A stretch of 64,000 bases of DNA from contig NZ_LWTX01000011.1 in the NCBI RefSeq assembly GCF_002094305.1, forward strand, positions 62,001 through 126,000. Reading direction: 5' to 3'. This DNA is from Prescottella equi. Lineage in GTDB: Bacteria; Actinomycetota; Actinomycetes; Mycobacteriales; Mycobacteriaceae. The position numbers and the translations under genes are program-made. This document shows positions 42,932-51,296 of the stretch, piece after piece (positions within the stretch are counted from its first letter, which is position 1; every line of letters starts with the position of its first letter). The notes under the pieces are model-generated. The model was not told where the DNA came from. It did not search any database and worked only from the letters and a program-made list of their open reading frames with translations.

Positions 42932-44776
42932 TCACTCGGCGACGGTGCGGAAACCGAGCATCATGTCGTGGTCCTCGTGGTCGAGCATGTGGCAGTGCCA
43001 GACGTACCCCTGCAACGGGCCGGACGCGGCCGGTGCCGCATCGTGCCCGGCGTGGGCGGGCGTGCCGTGGCCGCCGTGCTGCGGCGGCACCGGAGCCGCG
43101 AGCTCGCCGACACCGAAGGTCGCGTCGGGGTCGAATCCCAGCCGGCCGGCGGTGGGGAACACCGCGACGATCCGGGTGACGGTTCCCGGATTCGCGACGA
43201 CGGTGTCCTTGGGACCGGCCTCCCACGGTTCCGGCGGAATCAGCGGTCCGGTGACGAACGCGTCGACGGGCGGGGCCCACTTGGTCCCGACCGGTGGTGC
43301 CGGGTTCTCCCGGGTGTACCGCGCCACGTCGAAGTCCTGCCGCCCGAGAACCCGGAAGTTGACCAGGTGCAGATGAATCGGATGCGGCTCGGGTGTGACA
43401 TTGACGATGTCCCATTGCTCGACCGCACCCTGCCGCGGCATCTCGATGTCGGCGTCACCGAAGCGAAGGTTGTTGAGCGACATCAGCACACTGCCGGTCG
43501 ACGGATCGGGCAGTTGCATGACGGTGACGGTCCGCTGCACCTGTGGCGCCGGGACCGGCTCGAGGTCCGCCGGCTGTCCGGCCCCGCCGCGCAGGGTTTC
43601 CGGGACGGCCGCGGTGAATCCGCGCCCGTCGGCCAGGCGGAATCGACAGAACAACGGCATGGCCCGCGCCCCGCGCTGCGACGCCGCCAGCGGCGGCGGT
43701 TCGTCGTTGCACAACTCCACGGTGCCGCCGGGCTCCACGGCGCCGAAATCGACGAGCAGGTCGGCGCGCTCACCGGGCGCGAGGCGTATCCGCGTTGTCG
43801 GTACCGGAGCGGCGAGCATGCCGCTCTCCATGCCCAGGACCCAGAACCGCATCCGGTTGCCGAAGAAGAGGTTCCACACGCTGAACGACGCCGCGTTGAC
43901 CAGGCGCAGCCGGTACATCCCGCGCGCCACCTCGAGTTCGGGCCAGATCTTGCCGTTCACGACGCCGACGTCGCCCGGGGTGCCGCCGTCCCAGCGCCCC
44001 TGCGGCACCACCGGCGTCGCTCGGATGCTCTGCCGTCCGTCGGCGGTGAAGATCTTCTCCTGCAGAACCAGCGGCAACTCGAACTCACCGGACGGCAACC
44101 CCCACGCGTTGGAGGTTGTCCCCGTGTCGAATTCGTCGCGCAACAGGAACATGCCGGCCAACCCCGCGTACACGTTGAGTCGGGTGATGCCCATCGCGTG
44201 GTCGTGATACCAGAGCTGGGTGGCCTCGTGCCCGTTCGGATAGTGGTGCACGTGCCCTTGCCCGGGACGCTGCAGGAACGCTGGATGACCGTCGTGTTCG
44301 GGCGGCGTGACGGCCCCGTGGAGGTGCATCGACGTCGGTACCGACGTCCGGTCCTGCTCGGTGACGCCGTGCAGTGTCGTGTCGAAGTCCGCCGCCAGCG
44401 GGTGCACGCCGATCTCGTTGCGGTAGGCGACGGTCATCGCGTCTCCGGCATGTGCCTCGACGGTGGGGCCGAGGTAGTCCATTCCCCCGTACGCGAGAGC
44501 CGGGGACGGTGCGAGGTCGCGGTGGAACCGGTGGGTGGTACTCGCGGCCCGCAGCTCGAGTTGCGAGCCGGTGAGCACCGGGAGCCGGGGTAGCGGATCG
44601 ACGAACGGCTCGAGCTCGGGCGATGCGAACAGCAGCGGACGCGCGGGATCGATATTGCCGAGATCGCCGAGATCCTGGGCGCGCACCGCGGCCATTCCCG
44701 CAGCACCGGCCCCGATCGCCCCGGCCGTCCACACCAGTCCTCGATTGAACGCGCGTCGCGAGATCCGTCCGCTCAT
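42932..44776 (-). CDS. Tat-exported multicopper oxidase (CotA/bilirubin-oxidase-like)
   Basis: 614 residues. Tat signal SRRAFNRGLVWTAG, then three cupredoxin domains with the four copper motifs: HLHGAV and HDHAMG in domain 1, HPIHLH near residue 470 and HCHMLDHEDHDMM at the C-terminus (type 1 axial Met). It oxidises phenols or metal ions (Cu(I), Mn(II), Fe(II)) with reduction of O2 to water in the cell envelope. Its stop lies 57 bp from arsR2 on the same strand, but no shared operon is evident. Confidence 0.93.
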   Translation of the reverse strand: MSGRISRRAFNRGLVWTAGAIGAGAAGMAAVRAQDLGDLGNIDPARPLLFASPELEPFVDPLPRLPVLTGSQLELRAASTTHRFHRDLAPSPALAYGGMDYLGPTVEAHAGDAMTVAYRNEIGVHPLAADFDTTLHGVTEQDRTSVPTSMHLHGAVTPPEHDGHPAFLQRPGQGHVHHYPNGHEATQLWYHDHAMGITRLNVYAGLAGMFLLRDEFDTGTTSNAWGLPSGEFELPLVLQEKIFTADGRQSIRATPVVPQGRWDGGTPGDVGVVNGKIWPELEVARGMYRLRLVNAASFSVWNLFFGNRMRFWVLGMESGMLAAPVPTTRIRLAPGERADLLVDFGAVEPGGTVELCNDEPPPLAASQRGARAMPLFCRFRLADGRGFTAAVPETLRGGAGQPADLEPVPAPQVQRTVTVMQLPDPSTGSVLMSLNNLRFGDADIEMPRQGAVEQWDIVNVTPEPHPIHLHLVNFRVLGRQDFDVARYTRENPAPPVGTKWAPPVDAFVTGPLIPPEPWEAGPKDTVVANPGTVTRIVAVFPTAGRLGFDPDATFGVGELAAPVPPQHGGHGTPAHAGHDAAPAASGPLQGYVWHCHMLDHEDHDMMLGFRTVAE

Positions 44777-45015
44777 GTCACGTCACACTCCCCCATGGTC
44801 GCCCTGCCGGAGCACGCCCGCCCGACGGTACGCCGGAACCGACTGCCGCCCTGGCGCTTTGCGTGGATCAACCGGGATCGACCGGCGGATTTCCGGCGAC
44901 CCGGGCGAATCGCCCCGCGAAAGGTTTTCACTGCGCGGGAGGTGATGTGGTGCTCGGTGGAGATTCAGGACAGGCTGGTGACCCGGATGACATTCGCGAC
45001 CAACAGAGGCGGACG

Positions 45016-45882
45016 ATGACTACTGAGATCAGTTACGAGGACTCCAAGCGGGAACTGCACACCGATCAGGGTGTGCTCCGGTACCACCAGGCCGGCGACG
45101 GTCCGCCGCTGCTGCTGCTGCACGGTTCCGGTCCCGGCGTCACCGGTTGGCGCAACTATCGCGGCGTCCTCGCCGACTTCGCGGAGCACTTCACCTGCTA
45201 CGTGCTCGAGTTCCCCGGCTTCGGCGTGTCCGACCCGTGCGACGGCCACCCGATGGTCGAGGCCGTGGGTGCCGTGCCGGTCTTCCTCGACGGGCTCGGC
45301 CTCGACACCGTCGACATCATCGGCAACTCGATGGGCGGCGGTGTCGGCGCGAACATTGCGATCTCCCACCCCGAGCGGGTGAACAAGCTCGTCTCGATCG
45401 GCGGCATCGGCAAGAACGTCGTGTCCCCCTTCCCCGGTGAGGGCATCAAGCTGCTCACCGAGTTCACGGACAATCCCTCCCGCGAGAGTCTGATCCGCTG
45501 GCTGCACTCGATGGTCTACAACCCGGCCGTGGTGACCGAGCAGCTCATCGAGGAACGCTGGGCGCTCGCGACCGAGCCCAAGACCCTCGAGATCGCCCGC
45601 CGCATGTACAGCAGCAACGCGATGAAGGCGATGGCCGCCGCGGCCGCGCAGGCCGACATCACCCCGTACTGGGCGAAGCTCGGCAAGATCAAGGCCCCGA
45701 CCCTCATCACGTGGGGACGCGACGACCGCGTCAGCCCCGTCGACATGGGTCTGCTGCCGATGCGCGACATCCCCAACGCCGAGTTCCACGTCTTCCCGAA
45801 CTGCGGGCACTGGACCATGATCGAGGCCCGCGACGCCTGGCTGGCGTCGGTGCTCTCCTTCCTGTTGCGCGACCGCACGTAA
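45016..45882 (+). CDS. Meta-cleavage product (C-C bond) hydrolase, HsaD/BphD-like
   Basis: 288-residue alpha/beta hydrolase. LLHGSGPGVTGW oxyanion segment, nucleophile Ser105 in GNSMGG, Asp236/237 in WGRDDRV and His265 in NCGHWTM are the triad and the GHW signature of MhpC/BphD/HsaD enzymes, which cleave vinylogous diketones made by extradiol dioxygenases in aromatic or steroid-ring breakdown. No dioxygenase or hydratase is next to it, so the pathway is open. I found no KstR-type box upstream. ATG at 45016 with AGAGG upstream. Confidence 0.85.
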   Translation: MTTEISYEDSKRELHTDQGVLRYHQAGDGPPLLLLHGSGPGVTGWRNYRGVLADFAEHFTCYVLEFPGFGVSDPCDGHPMVEAVGAVPVFLDGLGLDTVDIIGNSMGGGVGANIAISHPERVNKLVSIGGIGKNVVSPFPGEGIKLLTEFTDNPSRESLIRWLHSMVYNPAVVTEQLIEERWALATEPKTLEIARRMYSSNAMKAMAAAAAQADITPYWAKLGKIKAPTLITWGRDDRVSPVDMGLLPMRDIPNAEFHVFPNCGHWTMIEARDAWLASVLSFLLRDRT

Positions 45883-45902
45883 TCGACAGCCGTCTCCGCG
45901 GG

Positions 45903-47177
45903 TCACCGATCGTCGGGTGACCCGCGGGGAAGGCGAACGGTCATGGTCGGGCGATTCTTCACCAGCAGCCACACCGGCAGCACGGCGAGGCACAGGATCG
46001 GCAGGACCGTCACCGAGCCGACCATCGCCACCGGGACGAAGATCCCGAGCCAGCAACTACGCACCGCGACCACGATCGCGCCGAGTACCCCGCACGCGAT
46101 CGCGGGCGGCACCGGCACCCCCGGAACGAGCGCGTGCCCGATCATTCCCGCGGTCACGCCGACGGCTGCCGACGCGATGACGCGTCCTCCGCGGAACCCG
46201 CTGGAGGCAGCTACCGCGAAGGCCGCGAGGCTGCACCCGCCGAGCACGAGCAGCCGTGGAACGGACGTCTCCGGCGCCGACGCCACGACGTCGCGCATCG
46301 TCCCGATGTCCCGGAACATCGACTCCCGGCCTCCGAGCGCCCCGAGCAGACCGAGCACGACGCCGCCCAGCCCCGTCATCAGGACCGGGTTCCGAAGTCG
46401 GTGGAACGACGCGTGCAGGGTGCGGTAGGCGTACACCGCTCCGAGCATTGTCACGGCGGTGACCGTCGCTATCGCGACCCCGCCGAGCACGGCCCACACC
46501 GTCACCGTCGCGTAGCCCGGCAGGTCGAGCGCGAGGACGGGCCGGTCGAGGACCGCCATCGTCACGGCCCCCGCCCCGGCTGCGACCAGCGGTGCGAGGA
46601 TCGCGTCCCACAGGTTGCCCTGTACGCGCCGCCCGGTGAGTTCCAGGTACGCCAGGGGGGCCGCGACGGGGGTACCGAACTGCACGCCGATCGTCGCGGC
46701 GGTCGCCAGCGCCGCGACCCGGTCCGACGCGATCGCGGGCCCCACCCGAGCCACCACCCACACGGAGAGGGCGGCGTTGACCGAGATGAGGACGTTCTCG
46801 GGGCTGAGACCGACGCCGGCACCGAGCGCGACGACCAGCGCGAGCAGCAGGCTCGGCAGCACCCGCAGCGGGATCGGCGGTCCGATCAGACCCGCGGTCG
46901 CCGAGTCTCGGCCGGCGTGCCCGGGCACCAGCCACACGACCAGGCCGACGGTGATGCCGGCGACCGTCAGCACGATCGCGATCCACCAGCGGGCATCGCC
47001 GGCGAACCCCAGCGCGCTCGGGAGTGTCTCGTAGAGGAAGTCCGCGACCGCGCGCGCGACGGCGAGGACGGCGACAGGCATCGCGGTCGCCCCGACTCCG
47101 ACGAACAGGGCGAGCATCGCCTCGCGCGCGATCACGCGGGCGTCCGGGCGTTCCTGGTCGCGCTCCTCGTCCTGCAA
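45903..47177 (-). CDS. CLC-type chloride channel/antiporter-like membrane protein (TTG start)
   Basis: 424 residues, about 11 helices. GVQFGTPVAAPLAYLEL and SSGFRGGRVIASAAVG correspond to the CLC segments around the selectivity filter (GLAAAFxAPLAG...E and GGxFxPxxxxGA). The frame has no ATG or GTG between 47435 and the first helix region; the TTG at 47177 has a GGAGG exactly 5 bases upstream and gives the acidic N-terminus LQDEERDQERPDARVIAREA. Probably moves Cl- or another anion. Divergent from the YihY-type gene. Confidence 0.8.
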   Translation of the reverse strand: MQDEERDQERPDARVIAREAMLALFVGVGATAMPVAVLAVARAVADFLYETLPSALGFAGDARWWIAIVLTVAGITVGLVVWLVPGHAGRDSATAGLIGPPIPLRVLPSLLLALVVALGAGVGLSPENVLISVNAALSVWVVARVGPAIASDRVAALATAATIGVQFGTPVAAPLAYLELTGRRVQGNLWDAILAPLVAAGAGAVTMAVLDRPVLALDLPGYATVTVWAVLGGVAIATVTAVTMLGAVYAYRTLHASFHRLRNPVLMTGLGGVVLGLLGALGGRESMFRDIGTMRDVVASAPETSVPRLLVLGGCSLAAFAVAASSGFRGGRVIASAAVGVTAGMIGHALVPGVPVPPAIACGVLGAIVVAVRSCWLGIFVPVAMVGSVTVLPILCLAVLPVWLLVKNRPTMTVRLPRGSPDDR

Positions 47178-47349
47178 CGGCGCCTCCGACGACTCGGGAT
47201 CGGGCGCCTCGTCACCGTACTGCGCCGACGTGGCACCCGGTGCGTCATCCGATTCGCCTGCCCACCAGCCACGCCCGGTTCGCCTACGCTGTCGGAATCC
47301 GTCGGGTGGCGACCGCCTCCCCGGCGCTGCTCGTTCCGAAGGGGATGCC

Positions 47350-48246
47350 GTGCGGTCGTCGAGGTTCAATGTCGCGCTGGCTCGGGAGGCGCTCGCCGCC
47401 CGGTCCGAATCCGCACAGGGCTGGTTGCGCGGCACCGCTCCGGGACGGACGGTTCAGCGCATGCTGTCGGGCTTCGTCGACATCGAATGGGCGGACCGGT
47501 CCATGACGCTCGCGGCCCAATCGTTCACGTCGGTGCTGCCGGTGGTGATCGTGGCCTCGACGATCGGCAGCCACGACACGTTCACGAAGGGCTTCTTCGA
47601 CCAGTTCGGCATCGACATGGACAGCGTCGACGTGAGCACCGACGGCCTCGGCGTCGACGAACCCTCGTTCGCGGCTTTCGGGATCGTCGGTCTGTTGATG
47701 GTGCTGCTCGGCGGGACGTCCTTCGCCCGCGCCCTCGGCCGGATGTACGGGCGGGTGTGGCACGTGCCGACGCTGAAGTTCGCGAGCTGGTGGCGGTGGA
47801 TCGCGGTGCTGCTGTCTGTGGCGTCGTGCGCCGCGCTGATCGGTGCCACACGGGTGCTCCTCGGAGTTCCGTACCTGGGCAGTTCCCTGGTCCTGGTCGC
47901 CCAGTTCGCGGTCTGGGCGGGGCTGTGGACCCTGGTGCCGTATCTGCTCACCGAGCGTCGCCTGTCGGCGCGCGTCCTGTGGTCGACCGGATTGATCACC
48001 GCGGCGGGTCTGACTGTGCTGCGGATCGGCGGCAACGTCGTCCTGCCGCGGACGGTCGCGACCGCCGAATCCAAGTTCGGGGATCTCGGCCTGGTCTTCA
48101 CCGCGATCGGGTGGATGTTCGTCGCGTGCGGCATCGTGGTCGGCGCCTCGGTGATCACGAAGGCACTGGCCCTCGACGAGGGACCGGTCGGGCGTTACCT
48201 GCGCGGTCCGGGGGAACCACTCACAGAGACTTCCATGATTCGCTGA
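47350..48246 (+). CDS. YihY/BrkB-like membrane protein
   Basis: 298 residues with six predicted helices (first about 55-75) and typical segments: the amphipathic GFVDIEWADRSMTLAAQSFTS, GGTSFARALGRMYGRVW and a late WMFVACGIVVGASVI helix. Family function is unresolved (the old RNase BN label is wrong; some members are linked to envelope integrity or ion leakage). GTG at 47350 with AAGGGG upstream chosen; longer upstream frame is not protein-like. Confidence 0.75.
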   Translation: MRSSRFNVALAREALAARSESAQGWLRGTAPGRTVQRMLSGFVDIEWADRSMTLAAQSFTSVLPVVIVASTIGSHDTFTKGFFDQFGIDMDSVDVSTDGLGVDEPSFAAFGIVGLLMVLLGGTSFARALGRMYGRVWHVPTLKFASWWRWIAVLLSVASCAALIGATRVLLGVPYLGSSLVLVAQFAVWAGLWTLVPYLLTERRLSARVLWSTGLITAAGLTVLRIGGNVVLPRTVATAESKFGDLGLVFTAIGWMFVACGIVVGASVITKALALDEGPVGRYLRGPGEPLTETSMIR

Positions 48247-48282
48247 AGGAAGACGCCAGCTTCCGCGGGTTACCTGTCGGAT

Positions 48283-48858
48283 GTGAGTTCCACCTTCACT
48301 CCTCCTCCGGTCCGCGCCGTCGACCTCGATGCCGTCGCGGCCGCCGCCTGCGCCGGGCACGACGACGCGATGGCGGAGCTGATGGCTCGTGTGCGGCCGA
48401 TGGTGTTGCGCTTCTGCAGGTCGAGGCTGCGCGGGTCGCGCTGCCTGTCGGCCGAGGACGTCACCCAGGAGGTGTGCATCGCCGTGATGCGTGCACTCCC
48501 GGGCTACGAGGACCGCGGCAGATTCACGGCGTTCGTGTTCGGGATCGCCTCGCACAAGATCGTCGATGCGTTACGCGCGTTCGGTCGCGACAAATCGGTT
48601 CCGGTCGATATCGTTCCGGAGGTCCCCGTGGAGTTCGATACGCCCGAGGAGCACGCAATGCGGGCCCACGACACGCAACATGCGTGGTCGCTGATCGATG
48701 TCCTCACCGCGCGCGAACGCACCATCCTCCGCCTGCGCATCGTCGAGCATCAGAGCGCGGCCGAGACCGCGCGCGTGCTGAACACGACGGCGGGCGCCGT
48801 CCGAGTGGCGCAGCACCGGGCGCTGAACCGGCTACGCGCCCAGCTCGCCTCGCGGTGA
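48283..48858 (+). CDS. ECF-type RNA polymerase sigma factor, ShbA/SigD-like
   Basis: 191 residues. Region 2: AMAELMARVRPMVLRFCRSRL, AEDVTQEVCIAVMRALPGYEDRGRFTAFVFGIASHKIVDALR; region 4: SLIDVLTARERTILRLRIVEHQSAAETARVLNTTAGAVRVAQHRALNRLR. These resemble Streptomyces ShbA and mycobacterial SigD, which direct housekeeping-like or stationary-phase genes. No anti-sigma gene is adjacent. GTG at 48283 lacks a good SD. It follows the YihY-type gene by 36 bp. Confidence 0.85.
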   Translation: MSSTFTPPPVRAVDLDAVAAAACAGHDDAMAELMARVRPMVLRFCRSRLRGSRCLSAEDVTQEVCIAVMRALPGYEDRGRFTAFVFGIASHKIVDALRAFGRDKSVPVDIVPEVPVEFDTPEEHAMRAHDTQHAWSLIDVLTARERTILRLRIVEHQSAAETARVLNTTAGAVRVAQHRALNRLRAQLASR

Positions 48859-49142
48859 GGCGCGAAACCCGAAGCGTGGCAAAGAGCGATCACCCGTCCA
48901 GCTCATACCGTTACAGCATCGTTACCGCGGCGACTGACCGCTCGGTTTGCCCTGTTCGCAGCGCTGTCCGCGCGCCTCCGACCTCCGGCCGCGCCTCGAT
49001 CCCTCGACCGATTCGCCCCGTTCGACCGACTTTGCTGTTGCAGCCCCGTCCCACTGCGTCAATGGTGGAGGGGTGATCTTGGTCTTCGGACTGCGACAGC
49101 CTCGATCACGTTCCGATGGTTCACATTTGGAAGGGGATGAAC

Positions 49143-49724
49143 ATGCAGTTGCGTAATCGGAAGACTCTCGGTCACGCGTTCGGCGGGGCTGCGATCGTCG
49201 CCGCGGCAGCGCTCGCGGCACCCGCCCTGGCCTCGGCCGAACCGGTCGAGCTGGCCAGCCCGACGGTGACGACCGGCGTCGACGGCAACACGCTTTCGGT
49301 CACCGTGGCGAACACCAACGAAGATCCCACCACCAGCTGCGGCGCCTTCGCCCTCGACGCCACCAAGCTTCCTGCGCTGCAAGCGGATCCGAGCAAGATC
49401 ACGGAACCGGGCTTCCTGGCGTGGCAGACGGATGTGGCCGAGCGGGTCGGCGCGGGCGCCGAGGACACGTTCACGACCGATCTCCAGGACGGCGTGTACG
49501 CGGTTGTGGGCGAGTGCATCTCGCTGACCAACCCGGAACTGCCCGCCGTGGGCGACCCGCAGATCGTGCCCGTCGGCGGCCTGCTCGGCAGCGTCGACCT
49601 CGGCAGCCTGCAGGGCCTGCTGCCGGCCGACCTCGACCTGGGTAGCCTCCAGGATCTGCTCCCCGCCGATCTCGGCGATCTGCTCGCGGGTCTGCCCCTC
49701 GGCTCCACGGCCCCGGCTCAGTAA
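49143..49724 (+). CDS. Secreted protein with C-terminal leucine-rich imperfect repeat
   Basis: 193 residues: signal peptide (QLRNRKTLGHAFGG, Ala-rich core, cleavage after ALASA), a beta-rich mature domain with two Cys (TTSCGAF, VVGECIS), and a tail with imperfect repeats DLGSLQGLLPADL / DLGSLQDLLPADL. Such tails are frequent in mycobacterial/rhodococcal secreted proteins and may associate with the mycolate envelope. AAGGGGATGAAC precedes the ATG at 49143. Function unknown. The 284 bases between the sigma gene and this one show no further gene. Confidence 0.75.
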   Translation: MQLRNRKTLGHAFGGAAIVAAAALAAPALASAEPVELASPTVTTGVDGNTLSVTVANTNEDPTTSCGAFALDATKLPALQADPSKITEPGFLAWQTDVAERVGAGAEDTFTTDLQDGVYAVVGECISLTNPELPAVGDPQIVPVGGLLGSVDLGSLQGLLPADLDLGSLQDLLPADLGDLLAGLPLGSTAPAQ

Positions 49725-49748
49725 CGCAGCCTTTCGCGCTTCCCTGGG

Positions 49749-49780
49749 CGGCGCCGACACCCGATCGGGTGTCGGCGCCG
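49749..49780. terminator. Perfect 32-bp palindrome terminator
   Basis: 16-bp arms meet at position 49764/49765 with no spacer, so the real loop is ATCG or wider. TTTCCC follows on the plus strand. It separates the convergent secreted-protein genes. Confidence 0.8.
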
Positions 49781-49805
49781 TTTCCCTCCCCAGGGAGTCC
49801 GGTGG

Positions 49806-50474
49806 TCAGCTGCCGAATGCGAATCCGGAGAAGACGCTCTGGAAGGAGCCCGTGTACTGCGGCACGAGCTGGAAGTCGACACGATTCGCATCGCCCAGAT
49901 CCAGATCGACCGAGCGGGTCGGGTCGTCGGCCCCGCAGCCGGCCGGCGCGACCACCTCGACGGTGTAATCCGTCTTCGCCTCGAGCCACTGGAAGAAGTA
50001 GAAGCCGAAGTCGTCGGTCTCGGTCGTCGCGAGAAGGCCGCTGTCGTCGCTCACGTTCACCGTCACTCCGGGCGCGCCCACTCCCTCGGGCTGCGGGCAC
50101 CCTGTCACGGCTCCGGTGATGTCGTGAACTGTGGTGACACGGAAATCGACGTCGTAGGCCGGTCCGTTGGTGGTGTCCACCGCCCGGGTTCCCGGGAAGG
50201 CACCGCAGCCCGCACCGATGTACGGCTTGACGACATAGTTGCCGGGCGCCCGGTCGACGAAGGCATAGTCCCCTTCGGCATCGGTGATCACCGAATCGAT
50301 TCGGCCCGAGTCGTCCCACAACTCGACCCAGATGCCTCCGGCGTTCCCCATCGGGTCACAGGTGTTGACCAACGTTCCCGCGACCGAGTCGTCCGACCGC
50401 GCCGACGCGATTCCCGGAAGAGCCGCAACCAGGCCCACGCCGAGCGCGAGGGAGGCCAGAGCGATGCGCTTCAT
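49806..50474 (-). CDS. Secreted protein with two prealbumin/SdrB-like domains
   Basis: 222 residues. Signal peptide (MKRIALASLALGVGLVAA, cleavage after GIASA). Two repeats of about 85 residues each: VAGTLVNTC...GIWVELWDDSGRIDSVITDAEGDYAFVDRAPGNYVV, and ITGAVTGC...GVTVNVSDDSGLLATTETDDFGFYFFQWL (quoted in fragments), both ending in a CGA-type cysteine and VDF strand. This fits carboxypeptidase-regulatory-like/SdrD B folds seen in adhesion or stalk proteins. No sorting signal is present. The ATG at 50474 gives a proper signal peptide. Confidence 0.78.
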   Translation of the reverse strand: MKRIALASLALGVGLVAALPGIASARSDDSVAGTLVNTCDPMGNAGGIWVELWDDSGRIDSVITDAEGDYAFVDRAPGNYVVKPYIGAGCGAFPGTRAVDTTNGPAYDVDFRVTTVHDITGAVTGCPQPEGVGAPGVTVNVSDDSGLLATTETDDFGFYFFQWLEAKTDYTVEVVAPAGCGADDPTRSVDLDLGDANRVDFQLVPQYTGSFQSVFSGFAFGS

Positions 50475-50782
50475 GTTCACTGTTCTCGATTCGATCGAAA
50501 CGATGCCACCCACGGTGACAAGCGCGTCCCCGTCGTTCGCGCCGCTGCGAAAGTTTGCACGGGTCACGAGTGTCGGGTCAACGGGATCCGGCCAAGAGAG
50601 GCAATGATTTTCGATCCCCCTCAAACTCTCGAACCGGACAGATTTCACCCTCCGATTTCACCCGTCGGCAACGTTCGGTTCGGTCCGGCCACGATTCTCC
50701 CCGAGCCAGCCCGCGAAGCACGGCTCCCGGCATAGCCTGAACAGCACGGCACATCCGGTTCGAGATCCGTAAGGAGCACTCG

Positions 50783-51250
50783 ATGAGCCACTCGACGAGC
50801 ACGGAATCGACGGTTCGCGTCACTCGCACGGCAGTCAACTGGAAACGACTCTGGGCGGGCGGGGTCGCTACTGCGATCGTCGCGGCGCTGGCCGGAGTGG
50901 TTGGGGTGCTCGCCGTACGCGGCCCCATCGATACCCCTGTGATCTCGCCGCCGCACACGCCGTGGGACTCACAGGTCACCACGGTGGCGGTCTACGCCGC
51001 GATCGCGGCCCTGATCGCCACCGGACTGCTGCACCTGCTGCTGATCTCGACGCCACGCGCCTCCACCTTCTTCACGTGGATCGGCATCCTGGCGACAGCC
51101 GCCTTCGCGTTGTGGCCGTTCAGCGTCGACGCCACCACCAAGTCGCAGATCGCGAGCGGTGCCATCTACCTCGTGGTCGGCATCGCGATCGTGTCGCTGC
51201 TGTCGGGGGTCGCGGCGTCCGCGCAGAGCACGTTCACCGCGCGGCCCTGA
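50783..51250 (+). CDS. DUF6069-like four-helix membrane protein
   Basis: 155 residues: basic/Ser-rich N-terminus, then four hydrophobic helices (about 23-45, 67-88, 95-112, 125-145) with NWKRLWAGGVATAIVAALAG and VYAAIAALIATGLLHLLL, typical of the DUF6069 proteins of actinobacteria. Function unknown. AAGGAG 8 bases upstream of the ATG. Ends before a strong convergent terminator. Confidence 0.78.
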   Translation: MSHSTSTESTVRVTRTAVNWKRLWAGGVATAIVAALAGVVGVLAVRGPIDTPVISPPHTPWDSQVTTVAVYAAIAALIATGLLHLLLISTPRASTFFTWIGILATAAFALWPFSVDATTKSQIASGAIYLVVGIAIVSLLSGVAASAQSTFTARP

Positions 51251-51254
51251 CCGA

Positions 51255-51284
51255 CACTCACGGTGGACTGGCCCACCGTGAGTG
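51255..51284. terminator. Bidirectional hairpin terminator
   Basis: CACTCACGGTGG (51255-51266) and CCACCGTGAGTG (51273-51284) pair perfectly over 12 bp with a 6-nt loop, between convergent genes. Confidence 0.8.
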
Positions 51285-51296
51285 CGAACATTTCGG

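Noticed and set aside
44777-45015. KstR box upstream of the HsaD-like hydrolase
   Set aside because: Searched by eye for TnnAACnnGTTnnA in the upstream region and found none, so assignment to cholesterol-ring degradation is not supported.
47230-47349. N-terminal extension of the YihY-type protein (start at 47230)
   Set aside because: The added residues are Pro/Arg/Ser-rich and overlap the N-terminal region of the divergent CLC frame; GTG 47350 has a better SD.
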